64,000 bases of DNA, taken from assembly GCF_023217965.1 (NCBI RefSeq), contig NZ_JALPSC010000001.1:744001-808000 (forward strand), given 5' to 3'. Made by a program: the position numbers and the translations under genes. The stretch's first letter is position 1. Each line of letters begins with the position of its first letter. Below, one piece after another: positions 8,801 to 17,213 of this stretch. The stretch comes from Prevotella sp. E13-27. GTDB taxonomy: Bacteria > Bacteroidota > Bacteroidia > Bacteroidales > Bacteroidaceae. The notes beneath the pieces are model-generated. The model saw nothing but the letters and a program-made list of their open reading frames with translations. It was not told where the DNA came from and ran no database searches.

Positions 8801-10652
8801 TCGCCAGCTTCTTCGTCTTAAATCCCTTGTATCGGATGTTACATAATATATCGAGTTGTGTGTTGGTTAAAACTGGTTGTGGCAGGCGCACCATCTTACA
8901 GTTAGATGCATCGGGCGTCAGGATGTTGGTTCCTACGGCGCCGATGTACTCTGTCAACGACATCACCAGTTCCTCGCGGATTGGGTCGATGGCAGGGTTG
9001 GTGACCTGTGCAAACTGCTGACGGAAGTAGTTGAACAGCACCTGTGGACGGTCTGAGATGACTGCCAGTGGTGTATCGTTACCCATAGCAGCTACAGGTT
9101 CCTGTCCGGCTGTGGCCATAGGGATGATAGTCTTGTCGATATCCTCCTGACCGAAGCCGAAAGTCACCAGCTTAGCGTTGAGATCGCTCACGCCGTTGTC
9201 CACCTTACGTCCGCTCTTCAGTTTCTCCAACTGCACGCGGTTCTCGTTCAGCCATTCGCGATAAGGATGGGCTTTGGCCAGCTTCTCCTTTATCTCGCCG
9301 TCGTAGTATATCTTACCCTCCTGGGTATCAATCAGCAGAATCTTTCCTGGCTGCAGGCGACCCTTCGAAACTACATCGCTAGGCTCGAAGTCCATCACGC
9401 CAACCTCGCTGGCTACCACCATCATACCGCTCTTGGTAATGGTGTAACGACTGGGGCGCAGACCATTTCTGTCGAGCATACCTCCTGCATAGCGACCATC
9501 ACTAAACAGCAGTGCTGCAGGACCGTCCCAAGGTTCCATCAGGATAGAGTGGTACTCGTAGAATGCCTTCAGATCCTCGCTGATAGGGTTCTTATCGTTA
9601 AAGCTCTCTGGCACCAGGATAGCCATAGCCTGTGGCAACGAGAGTCCGCTCAGCATCAGGAACTCGAATACGTTGTCCAGACTGGCCGAGTCGCTCATGC
9701 CATCCTGTACTATTGGACGCAGGTCCTTTATGTCGCCAAGAGCCTCGCTGTTAAGCACGCTCTCGCGAGCCTTCATCCAACCGCGGTTACCACGTATGGT
9801 GTTAATCTCACCGTTGTGTGCTAACAAGCGGAAAGGCTGGGCCAACTTCCACTTTGGGAATGTGTTGGTGCTAAAGCGAGAGTGTACCAGTGCCAGTCCG
9901 CTTGTAAAGTAGTCGTTCGATAAGTCAGGGAAGTAGCGACGCAGCTGTCCGCTGGTCAGCATTCCCTTATAGATAATATTCTTTGAAGAGAGGGAGCAGA
10001 TGTAGAAATCGGACTCTCCCCCCTGCCCCTCCCTGTGAGGGAGGGGAGTAGATGCCTCCATTTTGGCTACCCTATTCTCGATTCTCTTCCTTATTATATA
10101 TAATGTGCGCTCGAATGCCTTCTCCTCTTCGTCTGGAGTGTAATCACTCCCCTCCATTACAGGGAGGGGATGGGGGGTGGGTCCCCTCTTTACAAAAATC
10201 TGCTTGATGTCAGGCTCCACTTCGCGGGCAGCCGCACCAAGAACTTCAGGATTAGTAGGCACTGTTCGCAGATGCATCAGCGTCAGTCCCTCGCGCTCAA
10301 TCTCCTCGATCATCACGCTCAGAATCTCCTGCTGCGCCTTCTCGTCTTTAGGTAGAAAGACCAGTCCTGTACCATACTTTCCCTTTTCAGGCACAGGGAT
10401 TCCCTGAAGCAGAATAAACTCGTGGGGTATCTGTACCATGATACCCGCACCATCACCGGTCTTGTCGCGTGTCTCGGCGCCACGGTGTTCCATGTTCTCA
10501 AGCACCTTCAGTGCATTGTCCACCAGTTCATGACTCTTTCCGCCGTGGATATTTACTACCATACCCACGCCGCAAGCGTCGTGCTCATAGTCACTCTGGT
10601 AGAGTCCCTTTCCATCATTTTTAAGTTTTCTTTCGGTCATATTATCCTTCAT
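5883..10652 (-). CDS. gltB: glutamate synthase large subunit
   Basis: GltB makes two glutamates from glutamine and 2-oxoglutarate. The N-terminal amidotransferase starts with a short propeptide and DACGVGMV, so Cys27 is the expected N-terminal nucleophile after cleavage. The central and FMN-binding synthase domains follow ([48 protein letters not shown] for the 3Fe-4S cluster), then the GXGXG beta-helix ([33 protein letters not shown]). The frame encodes 1,589 residues, longer than the usual 1,500 or so. Much of the excess is eight short in-frame inserts of 12-16 residues with the pattern PLPxREG, at about residues 157, 200, 622, 676, 836, 912, 1256 and 1320. All core motifs are intact. The start could also be the ATG at 10640. 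Confidence 0.96.
   Translation of the reverse strand: [1589 protein letters not shown]
6658..6697. repeat. palindromic insert in gltB
   Basis: CCCCTCTCCCAGAGGCGAGGGG-like palindrome, read in GltB as [15 protein letters not shown]. More diverged than most copies. Confidence 0.7.
6848..6888. repeat. palindromic insert in gltB
   Basis: CTCCCCTCGCCCTTTGGAGAG palindrome with a GGGACGGGGGTGAGG tail, read in GltB as [14 protein letters not shown]. Confidence 0.75.
7879..7920. repeat. palindromic insert in gltB
   Basis: CCCCTCTCTGCCAGAGAGGGG palindrome, read in GltB as [15 protein letters not shown]. Confidence 0.75.
8108..8150. repeat. palindromic insert in gltB
   Basis: CCCCTCCCTCACAGGGAGGGG is a perfect 8-bp stem with a 5-base loop. 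It is in the opposite orientation to the copy at 10011, read as [13 protein letters not shown]. Confidence 0.85.
8588..8630. repeat. palindromic insert in gltB, decayed
   Basis: CCCCCTGCCCCTCCCTGTGAG then TTAGGTGAGTAG. One arm has lost its complementarity. Read in GltB as [14 protein letters not shown]. Confidence 0.7.
8750..8792. repeat. palindromic insert in gltB
   Basis: CTCCCTTCCCTCACAGGGAG palindrome with a GGGTAAGGGGGAGAG tail, read as [16 protein letters not shown]. Confidence 0.8.
10011..10056. repeat. palindromic insert in gltB
   Basis: CCCCTCCCTGTGAGGGAGGGG is a perfect palindrome, read as [16 protein letters not shown]. It matches the copy in the GH35 gene ([12 protein letters not shown]). 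Confidence 0.85.
10143..10186. repeat. palindromic insert in gltB
   Basis: CTCCCCTCCATTACAGGGAG palindrome with a tail of G runs, read as [15 protein letters not shown]. Confidence 0.8.
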
Positions 10653-10935
10653 TTAATCTTTCTGTCAGATATCTGCTGCAAAATTACATCTAAATACTCA
10701 CGCACATATATTCATCTTATCTCTTTAAGTATAAAAAAACACCCAAACTTACGATTTATCACAAAAATCATTGTTTGCAATACAAAATAATAGCAAAATG
10801 CAAGTATTTATGTTCAAAAAGTAACAATCTGTTAGTAATATTAGTTTTAATTGAACAAAAACACTCAATATTTTTTATTTTCTTGACATAATGTCCTAAT
10901 TTTGCAGTCGAATTCACAAAAAGAGGTAAAAGGGT
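10653..10935. promoter_or_regulatory. divergent control region between gltB and dapF
   Basis: This 283-bp AT-rich gap separates two diverging genes. A TAATTTTG -7 box for gltB lies at 10686-10679 on the minus strand, and one for dapF at 10897-10904 on the plus strand. Neither has a clear TTTG -33 element. Between them are a TAACA-ATC-TGTTA palindrome (10822-10834) and, at 10747-10764, a sequence resembling the direct repeats upstream of glnN. Confidence 0.6.
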
Positions 10936-11811
10936 ATGACTAAGGGCTGCAACAAGACAGGAAAGATTGATTTTACAAAGATGCATGGCTGTGGAAATGA
11001 CTATATTTATGTAAACACCATGTTCAATGACATACCTGACCCTTTCTCCGCAGCTATTAAGTGGAGTGACCGCCACAAAGGCATCGGTTCCGATGGTCTT
11101 GTTCTTATAGGAAAATCTCCTGTCCCCGAGGCAGATTTCTCAATGCGCATATTCAACGCCGATGGTAGCGAGGCTATGATGTGTGGAAATGCTTCGCGCT
11201 GCATAGGTAAATATCTTTTTGAACGCGGTTTTACTGACCACAAAGAAATTCGCCTGTTGACACTTTCCGGAATAAAGATACTTTTCTTGAATGTATCACA
11301 AGACATTGTTGAAAGTGTAACTGTTGACATGGGCGAACCCGCTTTTGATGTCCCCACACAGTTTACAGCTTCCCGAGAACCAAACAAGGGCACGTTTGTG
11401 TCAATGGGCAATCCACATTATGTTATTTTTACTGATAACGTAGATCAAGTAGGCGAGACAGGCCGTACATTCGAACATCACCCAGCCTTCCCACAAAGAT
11501 GTAATATAGAATTTGCACAGATTATCGGCGGGGAAACCGCCGACCACACAATCGCGATAAGAACCCGCGTCTGGGAGCGCGGCAGCGGCATCACGCTGGC
11601 CTGTGGCACTGGTGCATGCGCTACTGCTGTGGCTGCTGCTCTTACCGGAAAGGCTGGTCGCACTTCACAAATCGTAATGGATGGCGGCACGCTGAATATT
11701 GAGTGGAGTGAATCTGACCACTCGGTCAATGGACGCTTTTTCCAAAAGAATCACGTCTATATGACCGGTCCTGCTGAGTTTGTATTCGATGGAGAGATTG
11801 AATTAAAATAA
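10936..11811 (+). CDS. dapF: diaminopimelate epimerase
   Basis: DapF interconverts LL- and meso-diaminopimelate, the last step before lysine and the source of the peptidoglycan cross-linking residue. The two active-site cysteines are visible in MMCGNASRC (Cys83) and ACGTGACA (Cys223), and the N-terminal [13 protein letters not shown] motif is typical. Length is 291 residues. The ATG at 10936 follows AAAAGGGT and a TAATTTTG -7 box about 30 bp upstream. A later Met just before HGCGND would remove part of the first strand. The gene is followed after only 8 bp by dapL, so the two steps of the aminotransferase route to meso-DAP are one operon. Confidence 0.96.
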   Translation: MTKGCNKTGKIDFTKMHGCGNDYIYVNTMFNDIPDPFSAAIKWSDRHKGIGSDGLVLIGKSPVPEADFSMRIFNADGSEAMMCGNASRCIGKYLFERGFTDHKEIRLLTLSGIKILFLNVSQDIVESVTVDMGEPAFDVPTQFTASREPNKGTFVSMGNPHYVIFTDNVDQVGETGRTFEHHPAFPQRCNIEFAQIIGGETADHTIAIRTRVWERGSGITLACGTGACATAVAAALTGKAGRTSQIVMDGGTLNIEWSESDHSVNGRFFQKNHVYMTGPAEFVFDGEIELK

Positions 11812-11819
11812 AAAGATAT

Positions 11820-13082
11820 ATGGCATTAGTTAACGAACATTTCCTGAAGTTGCCAAACAACTATTTGTTTGCAGATATAGCCAAGAAGGTGAATGCCTTC
11901 AAAGTGATGCACCCCAAAGCCAACGTTATCTCCATGGGTATTGGCGATGTCACACAGCCTCTGTGTCCTGCCGTGATAGAAGCGATGCACAAGGCTGCCG
12001 ACGAGATGGGCACCGCTGAGGGTTTCCGCGGCTACGGTCCTGAACAGGGCTACGACTTCCTGCGTGAGGCCATTCTGAAGAATGACTTCCTGCCACGTGG
12101 CATCCATCTCGACATCGATGAAATATTTGTCAACGACGGTGCAAAGAGTGACACCGGCAATATCCAGGAACTTATTCGCTGGGACAACAGCATAGGAGTT
12201 ACAGACCCAATTTATCCTGTATATATCGACTCAAATGTGATGATAGGACGTGCAGGAACTGTAGAAGACGGCAAATGGTCAAATGTTATTTATATGCCAT
12301 GTACTGCCGAGAATGGCTTCGTTCCACAAATTCCTAATCGTCGTGTAGATGTAATATACCTCTGCTACCCCAACAACCCCACAGGCATGGTTATCACACG
12401 AGAAGAATTACGCAAGTGGGTGAACTACGCACTGAAGAACGACGCACTTATATTCTATGACGCTGCCTACCAGGCATATATTCAGGACGACAGCATTCCC
12501 CACTCTATCTATGAGATTCGCGGTGCCCGCAAATGTGCCATCGAGTTCCACTCATATTCAAAAACAGCTGGCTTCACTGGTATACGTTGTGGCTACACAG
12601 TAGTACCTAAGGACCTGACAGCAGCCACACTTACTGGCGAGCGCATCGCGCTGAACCCCTTGTGGTATCGTCGTCAGTGTACGAAGTTCAACGGCACCAG
12701 CTATATCAGTCAGCGTGCTGCAGAGGCTATCTACACGCCAGAGGGCAAACAGCAGGTGAAGGCCACCATAGACTACTACATGCAGAATGCGAAGAAGATG
12801 CTCACCACCCTGCGCTCACTAGGTTATGAGGTCTATGGCGGAGAGAACGCACCTTATATATGGATGCGCACGCCCGACAGTTTCCAAAAGGAAGTTGGCG
12901 GTATGGCGCCGACTTCCTCTTGGAAGTTCTTCGAGAACCTGCTCTACGGAGCAAACGTGGTATGTACGCCTGGTGTAGGCTTCGGTCCTGCCGGTGAGGG
13001 TTACGTACGTTTCACCGCCTTTGGCAGTCATGAGAAGACCGAGGAGGCTCTTGAACGCATAGCCAACTGGAGTAAAGGATAA
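11820..13082 (+). CDS. dapL: LL-diaminopimelate aminotransferase
   Basis: DapL makes LL-diaminopimelate directly from tetrahydrodipicolinate and glutamate, bypassing the succinylase or acetylase steps. It is a fold-type I PLP enzyme of 420 residues. The N-terminus MALVNEHFLKLPNNYLFADI and the segment MGIGDVTQPLCPAVIEAM are characteristic of DapL. The Schiff-base lysine is in SYSKTAGFTG (Lys248), and YPNNPTG is the cofactor-contacting loop. It sits 8 bp after dapF. Glutamate is the amino donor, which links it functionally to the neighbouring gltBD and glnN genes. Confidence 0.96.
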   Translation: MALVNEHFLKLPNNYLFADIAKKVNAFKVMHPKANVISMGIGDVTQPLCPAVIEAMHKAADEMGTAEGFRGYGPEQGYDFLREAILKNDFLPRGIHLDIDEIFVNDGAKSDTGNIQELIRWDNSIGVTDPIYPVYIDSNVMIGRAGTVEDGKWSNVIYMPCTAENGFVPQIPNRRVDVIYLCYPNNPTGMVITREELRKWVNYALKNDALIFYDAAYQAYIQDDSIPHSIYEIRGARKCAIEFHSYSKTAGFTGIRCGYTVVPKDLTAATLTGERIALNPLWYRRQCTKFNGTSYISQRAAEAIYTPEGKQQVKATIDYYMQNAKKMLTTLRSLGYEVYGGENAPYIWMRTPDSFQKEVGGMAPTSSWKFFENLLYGANVVCTPGVGFGPAGEGYVRFTAFGSHEKTEEALERIANWSKG

Positions 13083-13121
13083 CAGCTTAATATTTATAGA
13101 CTATCAGATTCTTATAGCGTA

Positions 13122-13239
13122 GAACTTACAATTTGTAACAAAACAGCCATATTTACTTACAATTTGTCACAACAATAAAGAAAGAAGATTTTAATTGCTA
13201 CCATATAGAAGAGATTACTGACTATTTGTCGTAATTTTG
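13122..13239 (+). promoter_or_regulatory. glnN upstream region: two operator-like repeats and -7 box
   Basis: ACTTACAATTTGT occurs twice in direct orientation at 13124-13136 and 13155-13167, 31 bp apart (about three helical turns). The first copy contains the palindrome TTACAA-T-TTGTAA and the second TTACAA-T-TTGTCA. A TAATTTTG -7 box follows at 13232-13239. The repeats may be operators for nitrogen control; that is inference. Confidence 0.5.
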
Positions 13240-13265
13240 CCTCGATTTCAAAAAGCTATATTATT

Positions 13266-15482
13266 ATGGAAGCATTAAGATTTCAGGTTGTCGGTGAGGC
13301 ATTCAAGAAGAAGCCACTCGACGTAAAAACACCAGCAGAGAGACCTTGCGATTATTTTGGCAAGAAAGTGTTCAATCGCGAAAAGATGTACAAGTACCTG
13401 CCAAAGGATGTCTATGAGAAAATGATTAATGTCATGGACAATGGCGCACGTCTCGACCGCACAGTTGCTGACGCTGTAGCAGTAGGCATGAAGCAGTGGG
13501 CAACAGAGAACGGAGTGACACACTACACGCACTGGTTCCAGCCATTAACTGAAGGAACTGCCGAGAAGCACGACTCGTTCATTGAGCACGACGGCAAGGG
13601 TGGTATGGTTGAGGAATTCAGCGGAAAACTGCTTGTTCAGCAGGAACCTGACGCTTCAAGCTTCCCCAGCGGTGGCATTCGTTCCACCTTTGAGGCTCGC
13701 GGTTACTCGGCATGGGATCCTACAAGTCCTGTCTTCATTATTGACGACACACTTTGCATCCCTACCGTATTTATATCATACAGTGGTGAAGCCCTCGATT
13801 ACAAAGCACCTCTATTACGTGCACTTCACGCAGTAAACGTTGCAGCTACAGACGTATGTCACTACTTTGACCCAACAGTAAAGAAGGTTACATCCAACCT
13901 TGGATGGGAACAGGAATACTTCCTTGTTGACGAGGGACTGTATGCTGCACGTCCAGACCTGTTGCTGACAGGCCGCACACTTATGGGACACGACTCTGCA
14001 AAGAACCAGCAGATGGATGACCATTATTTCGGTGCAATACCTGAGCGAGTGGCAGCTTTCATGAAAGAACTGGAAATTGTTGCGCTCGAACTGGGTGTTC
14101 CATGCAAGACACGTCACAACGAGGTAGCACCAAACCAGTTTGAGTTAGCACCTATATTCGAGGAGACCAACTTGGCTGTTGACCATAACATGCTGCTGAT
14201 GTCAGTAATGAAGCGCGTGGCACGCAAGCATGGCTTCAGAGTTCTTCTTCACGAGAAGCCTTTTGCCGGCATCAACGGTTCAGGAAAGCACAACAACTGG
14301 AGTCTTTCAACTGACAATGGTGTATTGCTCCACGCTCCTGGCAAGACACCCGAACAGAACCTGCGCTTTGCTACGTTCATCGTTGAGACATTAATGGGCG
14401 TTTATAAGCATAATGGACTTCTTAAGGCAAGCATCATGAGTGCTACAAACGCTCATCGTCTTGGCGCTAACGAGGCACCCCCAGCAATTGTTTCCAGCTT
14501 CCTTGGAAAACAGTTGTCAGAACTGCTCGACCATATTGAGAAAGCCGACAAGGACGACCTTTTCTCAATGAACGGCAAACAGGGCATGAAGATGGACATA
14601 CCAGAGATTCCTGAGCTGCTCATTGATAACACTGACCGTAACCGCACATCACCCTTTGCCTTCACTGGCAACCGCTTTGAGTTCCGCGCCGTAGGCAGCG
14701 AGGCCAACTGCGCCAGCGCAATGATTGCCCTGAACAGCGCAGTAGCTGAAGCTCTCGTTGACTTCAAGAAGCGTGTCGATGCAAAGATTCCTGAGTTCGA
14801 GAAGAAACTTGCCGGTACAGGTCACAGCGCTACCTTTCACGCCATCATCGACGTGCTGCGCGAGGACATCAAGACCTGCAAGCCCATCCGCTTCGATGGC
14901 AACGGCTATTCAGACGAATGGGTGGCAGAAGCCGAGAAACGTGGTCTGGACGTCGAGAAGTCTTGTCCAAAGATTTTCGAACGCTATCTCGACCCCGAAA
15001 GCATCAAGATGTTCGAAAGCCTTGGTGTCATGACAAAGAAAGAGTTGGAGGCACGCAACGAGGTTAAATGGGAGACCTACACCAAGAAAATACAGATTGA
15101 GGCACGTGTACTTGGCGACCTGTCTATGAACCACATCATCCCTGTGGCAACCCACTATCAGAGTGAGCTGCTGAAAAATGTTGGCAACATGGCTGCGGTA
15201 TTCTCTATTGAAACGGCAGACAAACTATCTGCCCGCAACAAGAAGATCATTCAGGAGATTGCCGAGCGAACAAGCGCCATAGAGAAAGGCGTTGAAGAAC
15301 TGGTAGAAGCCCGTAAAAAGGCAAACAAAATTGAAGATGAGCACCAGAAGGCAATAGCCTATCACGACGATGTCGAGCCGAAGCTCGATGAGATTCGCTA
15401 TCAGATAGACAAGCTCGAACTGATTGTCGATGATGCCCTGTGGCCTCTGCCAAAATATCGCGAACTGCTATTCATAAGATAA
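13266..15482 (+). CDS. glnN: glutamine synthetase type III
   Basis: This enzyme makes glutamine from glutamate, ammonia and ATP. At 738 residues it is the GSIII type found in Bacteroidota and some cyanobacteria, rather than the 450-residue GSI. The N-terminal MEALRFQVVGEAF and the GSIII-typical GRTLMGHDSAKNQQMDDHYFG are present. So are catalytic-core motifs such as NEVAPNQFELAP, NGSGKHNNWS and NRTSPFAFTGNRFEFRAVGS. The C-terminal 150 residues form a charged helical region. The gene is transcribed alone, with two operator-like repeats upstream and a hairpin terminator after the stop. It provides the glutamine used by GltBD. Confidence 0.96.
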   Translation: MEALRFQVVGEAFKKKPLDVKTPAERPCDYFGKKVFNREKMYKYLPKDVYEKMINVMDNGARLDRTVADAVAVGMKQWATENGVTHYTHWFQPLTEGTAEKHDSFIEHDGKGGMVEEFSGKLLVQQEPDASSFPSGGIRSTFEARGYSAWDPTSPVFIIDDTLCIPTVFISYSGEALDYKAPLLRALHAVNVAATDVCHYFDPTVKKVTSNLGWEQEYFLVDEGLYAARPDLLLTGRTLMGHDSAKNQQMDDHYFGAIPERVAAFMKELEIVALELGVPCKTRHNEVAPNQFELAPIFEETNLAVDHNMLLMSVMKRVARKHGFRVLLHEKPFAGINGSGKHNNWSLSTDNGVLLHAPGKTPEQNLRFATFIVETLMGVYKHNGLLKASIMSATNAHRLGANEAPPAIVSSFLGKQLSELLDHIEKADKDDLFSMNGKQGMKMDIPEIPELLIDNTDRNRTSPFAFTGNRFEFRAVGSEANCASAMIALNSAVAEALVDFKKRVDAKIPEFEKKLAGTGHSATFHAIIDVLREDIKTCKPIRFDGNGYSDEWVAEAEKRGLDVEKSCPKIFERYLDPESIKMFESLGVMTKKELEARNEVKWETYTKKIQIEARVLGDLSMNHIIPVATHYQSELLKNVGNMAAVFSIETADKLSARNKKIIQEIAERTSAIEKGVEELVEARKKANKIEDEHQKAIAYHDDVEPKLDEIRYQIDKLELIVDDALWPLPKYRELLFIR

Positions 15483-15501
15483 AAAAAACTAAACTAGACG
15501 A

Positions 15502-15534
15502 GGGGCTCGATGCTGTCAAGGCACCGAGCCCTTT
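15502..15534 (+). terminator. terminator after glnN
   Basis: GGGGCTCGATGC (15502-15513) pairs with GCACCGAGCCCT (15521-15532) apart from one A-C mismatch, with a 7-base loop. Only a short T run follows. It lies 20 bp after the glnN stop. Confidence 0.6.
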
Positions 15535-15558
15535 ACATATTAAAAAGGCATTAAATTG

Positions 15559-15589
15559 TTTGTCCATTCCAAAAAAATAGCTAATTTTG
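15559..15589 (+). promoter_or_regulatory. promoter of the WYL regulator operon
   Basis: TTTG (15559-15562), 19 bp, TAATTTTG (15582-15589): a full match to the Bacteroidota promoter pattern, 32 bp before the start codon at 15622. Confidence 0.8.
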
Positions 15590-15621
15590 CAGCCTAATAA
15601 CAGTCTGACTATCTCTTTGAT

Positions 15622-16527
15622 ATGCGCCACGATAAACTTGAACGCGAACTAAACCTGCTGCTCTTGCTCACGGAGAACCATAACTACACCGTGCCGGAGA
15701 TTTGCGACCGTGTGCAGATATCGCGACGCAACTTCTACTACTATCTCGATTTCTTCAGACTGGCGGGCTTCAAGGTTGAGCACTCCAAGCCATACTACCG
15801 AGTAAGCAAAGACTCGCCATTCTTCCGTAAGATTGACGAAGTGGTACACTTCACCGAGGACGAGGCAATAACAATGCGCCGCATACTTGACAAGACCGGT
15901 GACCAGAGCATACAGGTGGAACGACTGCGCCGAAAGCTCGACCGTCTCTACGACCTGCAGATTCTTGACAATGAAGAGATGCAGGAGCAGTTAGCCCATA
16001 ACGTGACGACACTCTATGAAGCTATAAAGCGACAGGTGGCAGTAAAGCTTGTCAACTACTCTTCGCCCCACAGCAATACTACGAGCAACAGAATAGTGGA
16101 ACCTTTCCTGCTGATGAACGGCAATCGTGAGGTGCGCTGCTTCGAACTGTCATCGGGGATTAACAAGACGTTCAAGCTCAGCCGTATGGAAGATGTTCAA
16201 CTGCTTGACGTCACGTGGGAGCACCAGAACAAACACCACAAGATTTTCACAGACATCTTCATGTTTAGTGACGAGAAACAGTGGACGGTGACCCTGCTAA
16301 TGGGACGCCTCTCATCATCAATACTATTAGAGGAATATCCCAAAGCAAGGAAATACCTGACACAGCAGGACGAGACCCACTGGCAACTGGAGCTGCCCGT
16401 CTGTTCATTCATCGGCATAGGGCGCTTCGTAATGGGACTGTTTGAAGACATAGAAGTACAGGGATGTAATGAGTTTAAAGAATTCCTAAATAACAAAATC
16501 AACAATTTAAGTAAAAAAACATTATGA
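15622..16527 (+). CDS. HTH/WYL-domain transcriptional regulator
   Basis: A 301-residue predicted DNA-binding regulator. The N-terminal 60 residues form a winged-helix unit with a readable HTH (YTVPEICDRVQISRRNFYYYLDFFRLAGF). The C-terminal half resembles a WYL ligand-sensing domain, with NRIVEPFLLMNGNREVRCFEL followed by FKLSRMEDVQLLD. WYL proteins often sense nucleotides or other small ligands and control stress, defence or metabolism. The ligand here is unknown. The stop codon overlaps the ATG of the following lipoprotein gene (ATGA), so the two are probably cotranscribed. Strong promoter elements lie just upstream. Confidence 0.75.
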   Translation: MRHDKLERELNLLLLLTENHNYTVPEICDRVQISRRNFYYYLDFFRLAGFKVEHSKPYYRVSKDSPFFRKIDEVVHFTEDEAITMRRILDKTGDQSIQVERLRRKLDRLYDLQILDNEEMQEQLAHNVTTLYEAIKRQVAVKLVNYSSPHSNTTSNRIVEPFLLMNGNREVRCFELSSGINKTFKLSRMEDVQLLDVTWEHQNKHHKIFTDIFMFSDEKQWTVTLLMGRLSSSILLEEYPKARKYLTQQDETHWQLELPVCSFIGIGRFVMGLFEDIEVQGCNEFKEFLNNKINNLSKKTL

Positions 16528-17213
16528 AAAAGATTTCAGTTTTCTTTGTAGCTGCTGCCAGCATGTTGCTGGCAAGCTGCGGTGCAGTATCATTAAACGA
16601 CAACGCCTCAAGCACTGCTGCTGAGGCAGGCAACGCTGCTGCTGCAAGTCTCGGTGCTGTGGCAAGCGAGGTGCTCACTAACATGGCCACCAATGCTGTC
16701 AATGGTTCTTCAGTAGGCAACATGCTGCAGAGCGTGCTTGGTCTCGACAAGGTGACAAAAGCCAACCTCATCGGCACATGGACCTACAGTCAGCCTGGCT
16801 GTGCTTTCACCAGCGAGAAACTGTTGGCACAGGCTGGTGGCGAGGTCATTGCTTCAAGCATCAAGTCAAAGTTGCAGTCCACATACCAGAAGGTAGGAAT
16901 CAACAGCTCAAGCACATCAATCACCTTCAACCAGGACGGCACCTTCGCAGCAAAGATTGCAGGCAAGTCATTCAGCGGCAACTACACCTTCAATGAGTCA
17001 ACCTATGAGGTAACACTCCAGGGCTTGCTGCTCAGCTTCCACTGCTATGCAAAGAAGAACTCTGACGGCATCGGTCTGCTCTTCGAGGCAAAGAAGCTGC
17101 TCACCCTGCTCCAGACAGCTGCTGCCCTCAGCGGTAACAGCACTCTCAACTCTATCAGTGACCTGTCAAAGAACTACGACGGTCTGCGCATTGGCTTTGA
17201 CTACAAGAAGTAA
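16524..17213 (+). CDS. DUF4923-like lipoprotein
   Basis: A 229-residue predicted lipoprotein. The signal sequence MKKISVFFVAAASMLLASC ends in a lipobox with Cys19. A low-complexity Ala/Ser linker follows. The rest resembles the DUF4923 family of Bacteroidota, with LIGTWTYSQPGCAFTSEKLLAQAGG and a beta-rich SITFNQDGTFAAKIAGKSFSGNYTF segment. That looks lipocalin-like, a fold used for binding small hydrophobic ligands. No function is established that I can name. Its start overlaps the stop of the WYL regulator, which suggests coupled expression. Confidence 0.75.
   Translation: MKKISVFFVAAASMLLASCGAVSLNDNASSTAAEAGNAAAASLGAVASEVLTNMATNAVNGSSVGNMLQSVLGLDKVTKANLIGTWTYSQPGCAFTSEKLLAQAGGEVIASSIKSKLQSTYQKVGINSSSTSITFNQDGTFAAKIAGKSFSGNYTFNESTYEVTLQGLLLSFHCYAKKNSDGIGLLFEAKKLLTLLQTAAALSGNSTLNSISDLSKNYDGLRIGFDYKK

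Noticed and set aside
5090-10186. CRISPR array made of the GC-rich repeats
   Set aside because: The repeats are irregularly spaced by up to kilobases, within coding sequence and in both orientations, with no Cas gene.
10822-10834. TAACA-ATC-TGTTA palindrome as a defined operator
   Set aside because: Only one copy and no match elsewhere in the window; noted within the gltB-dapF region only.
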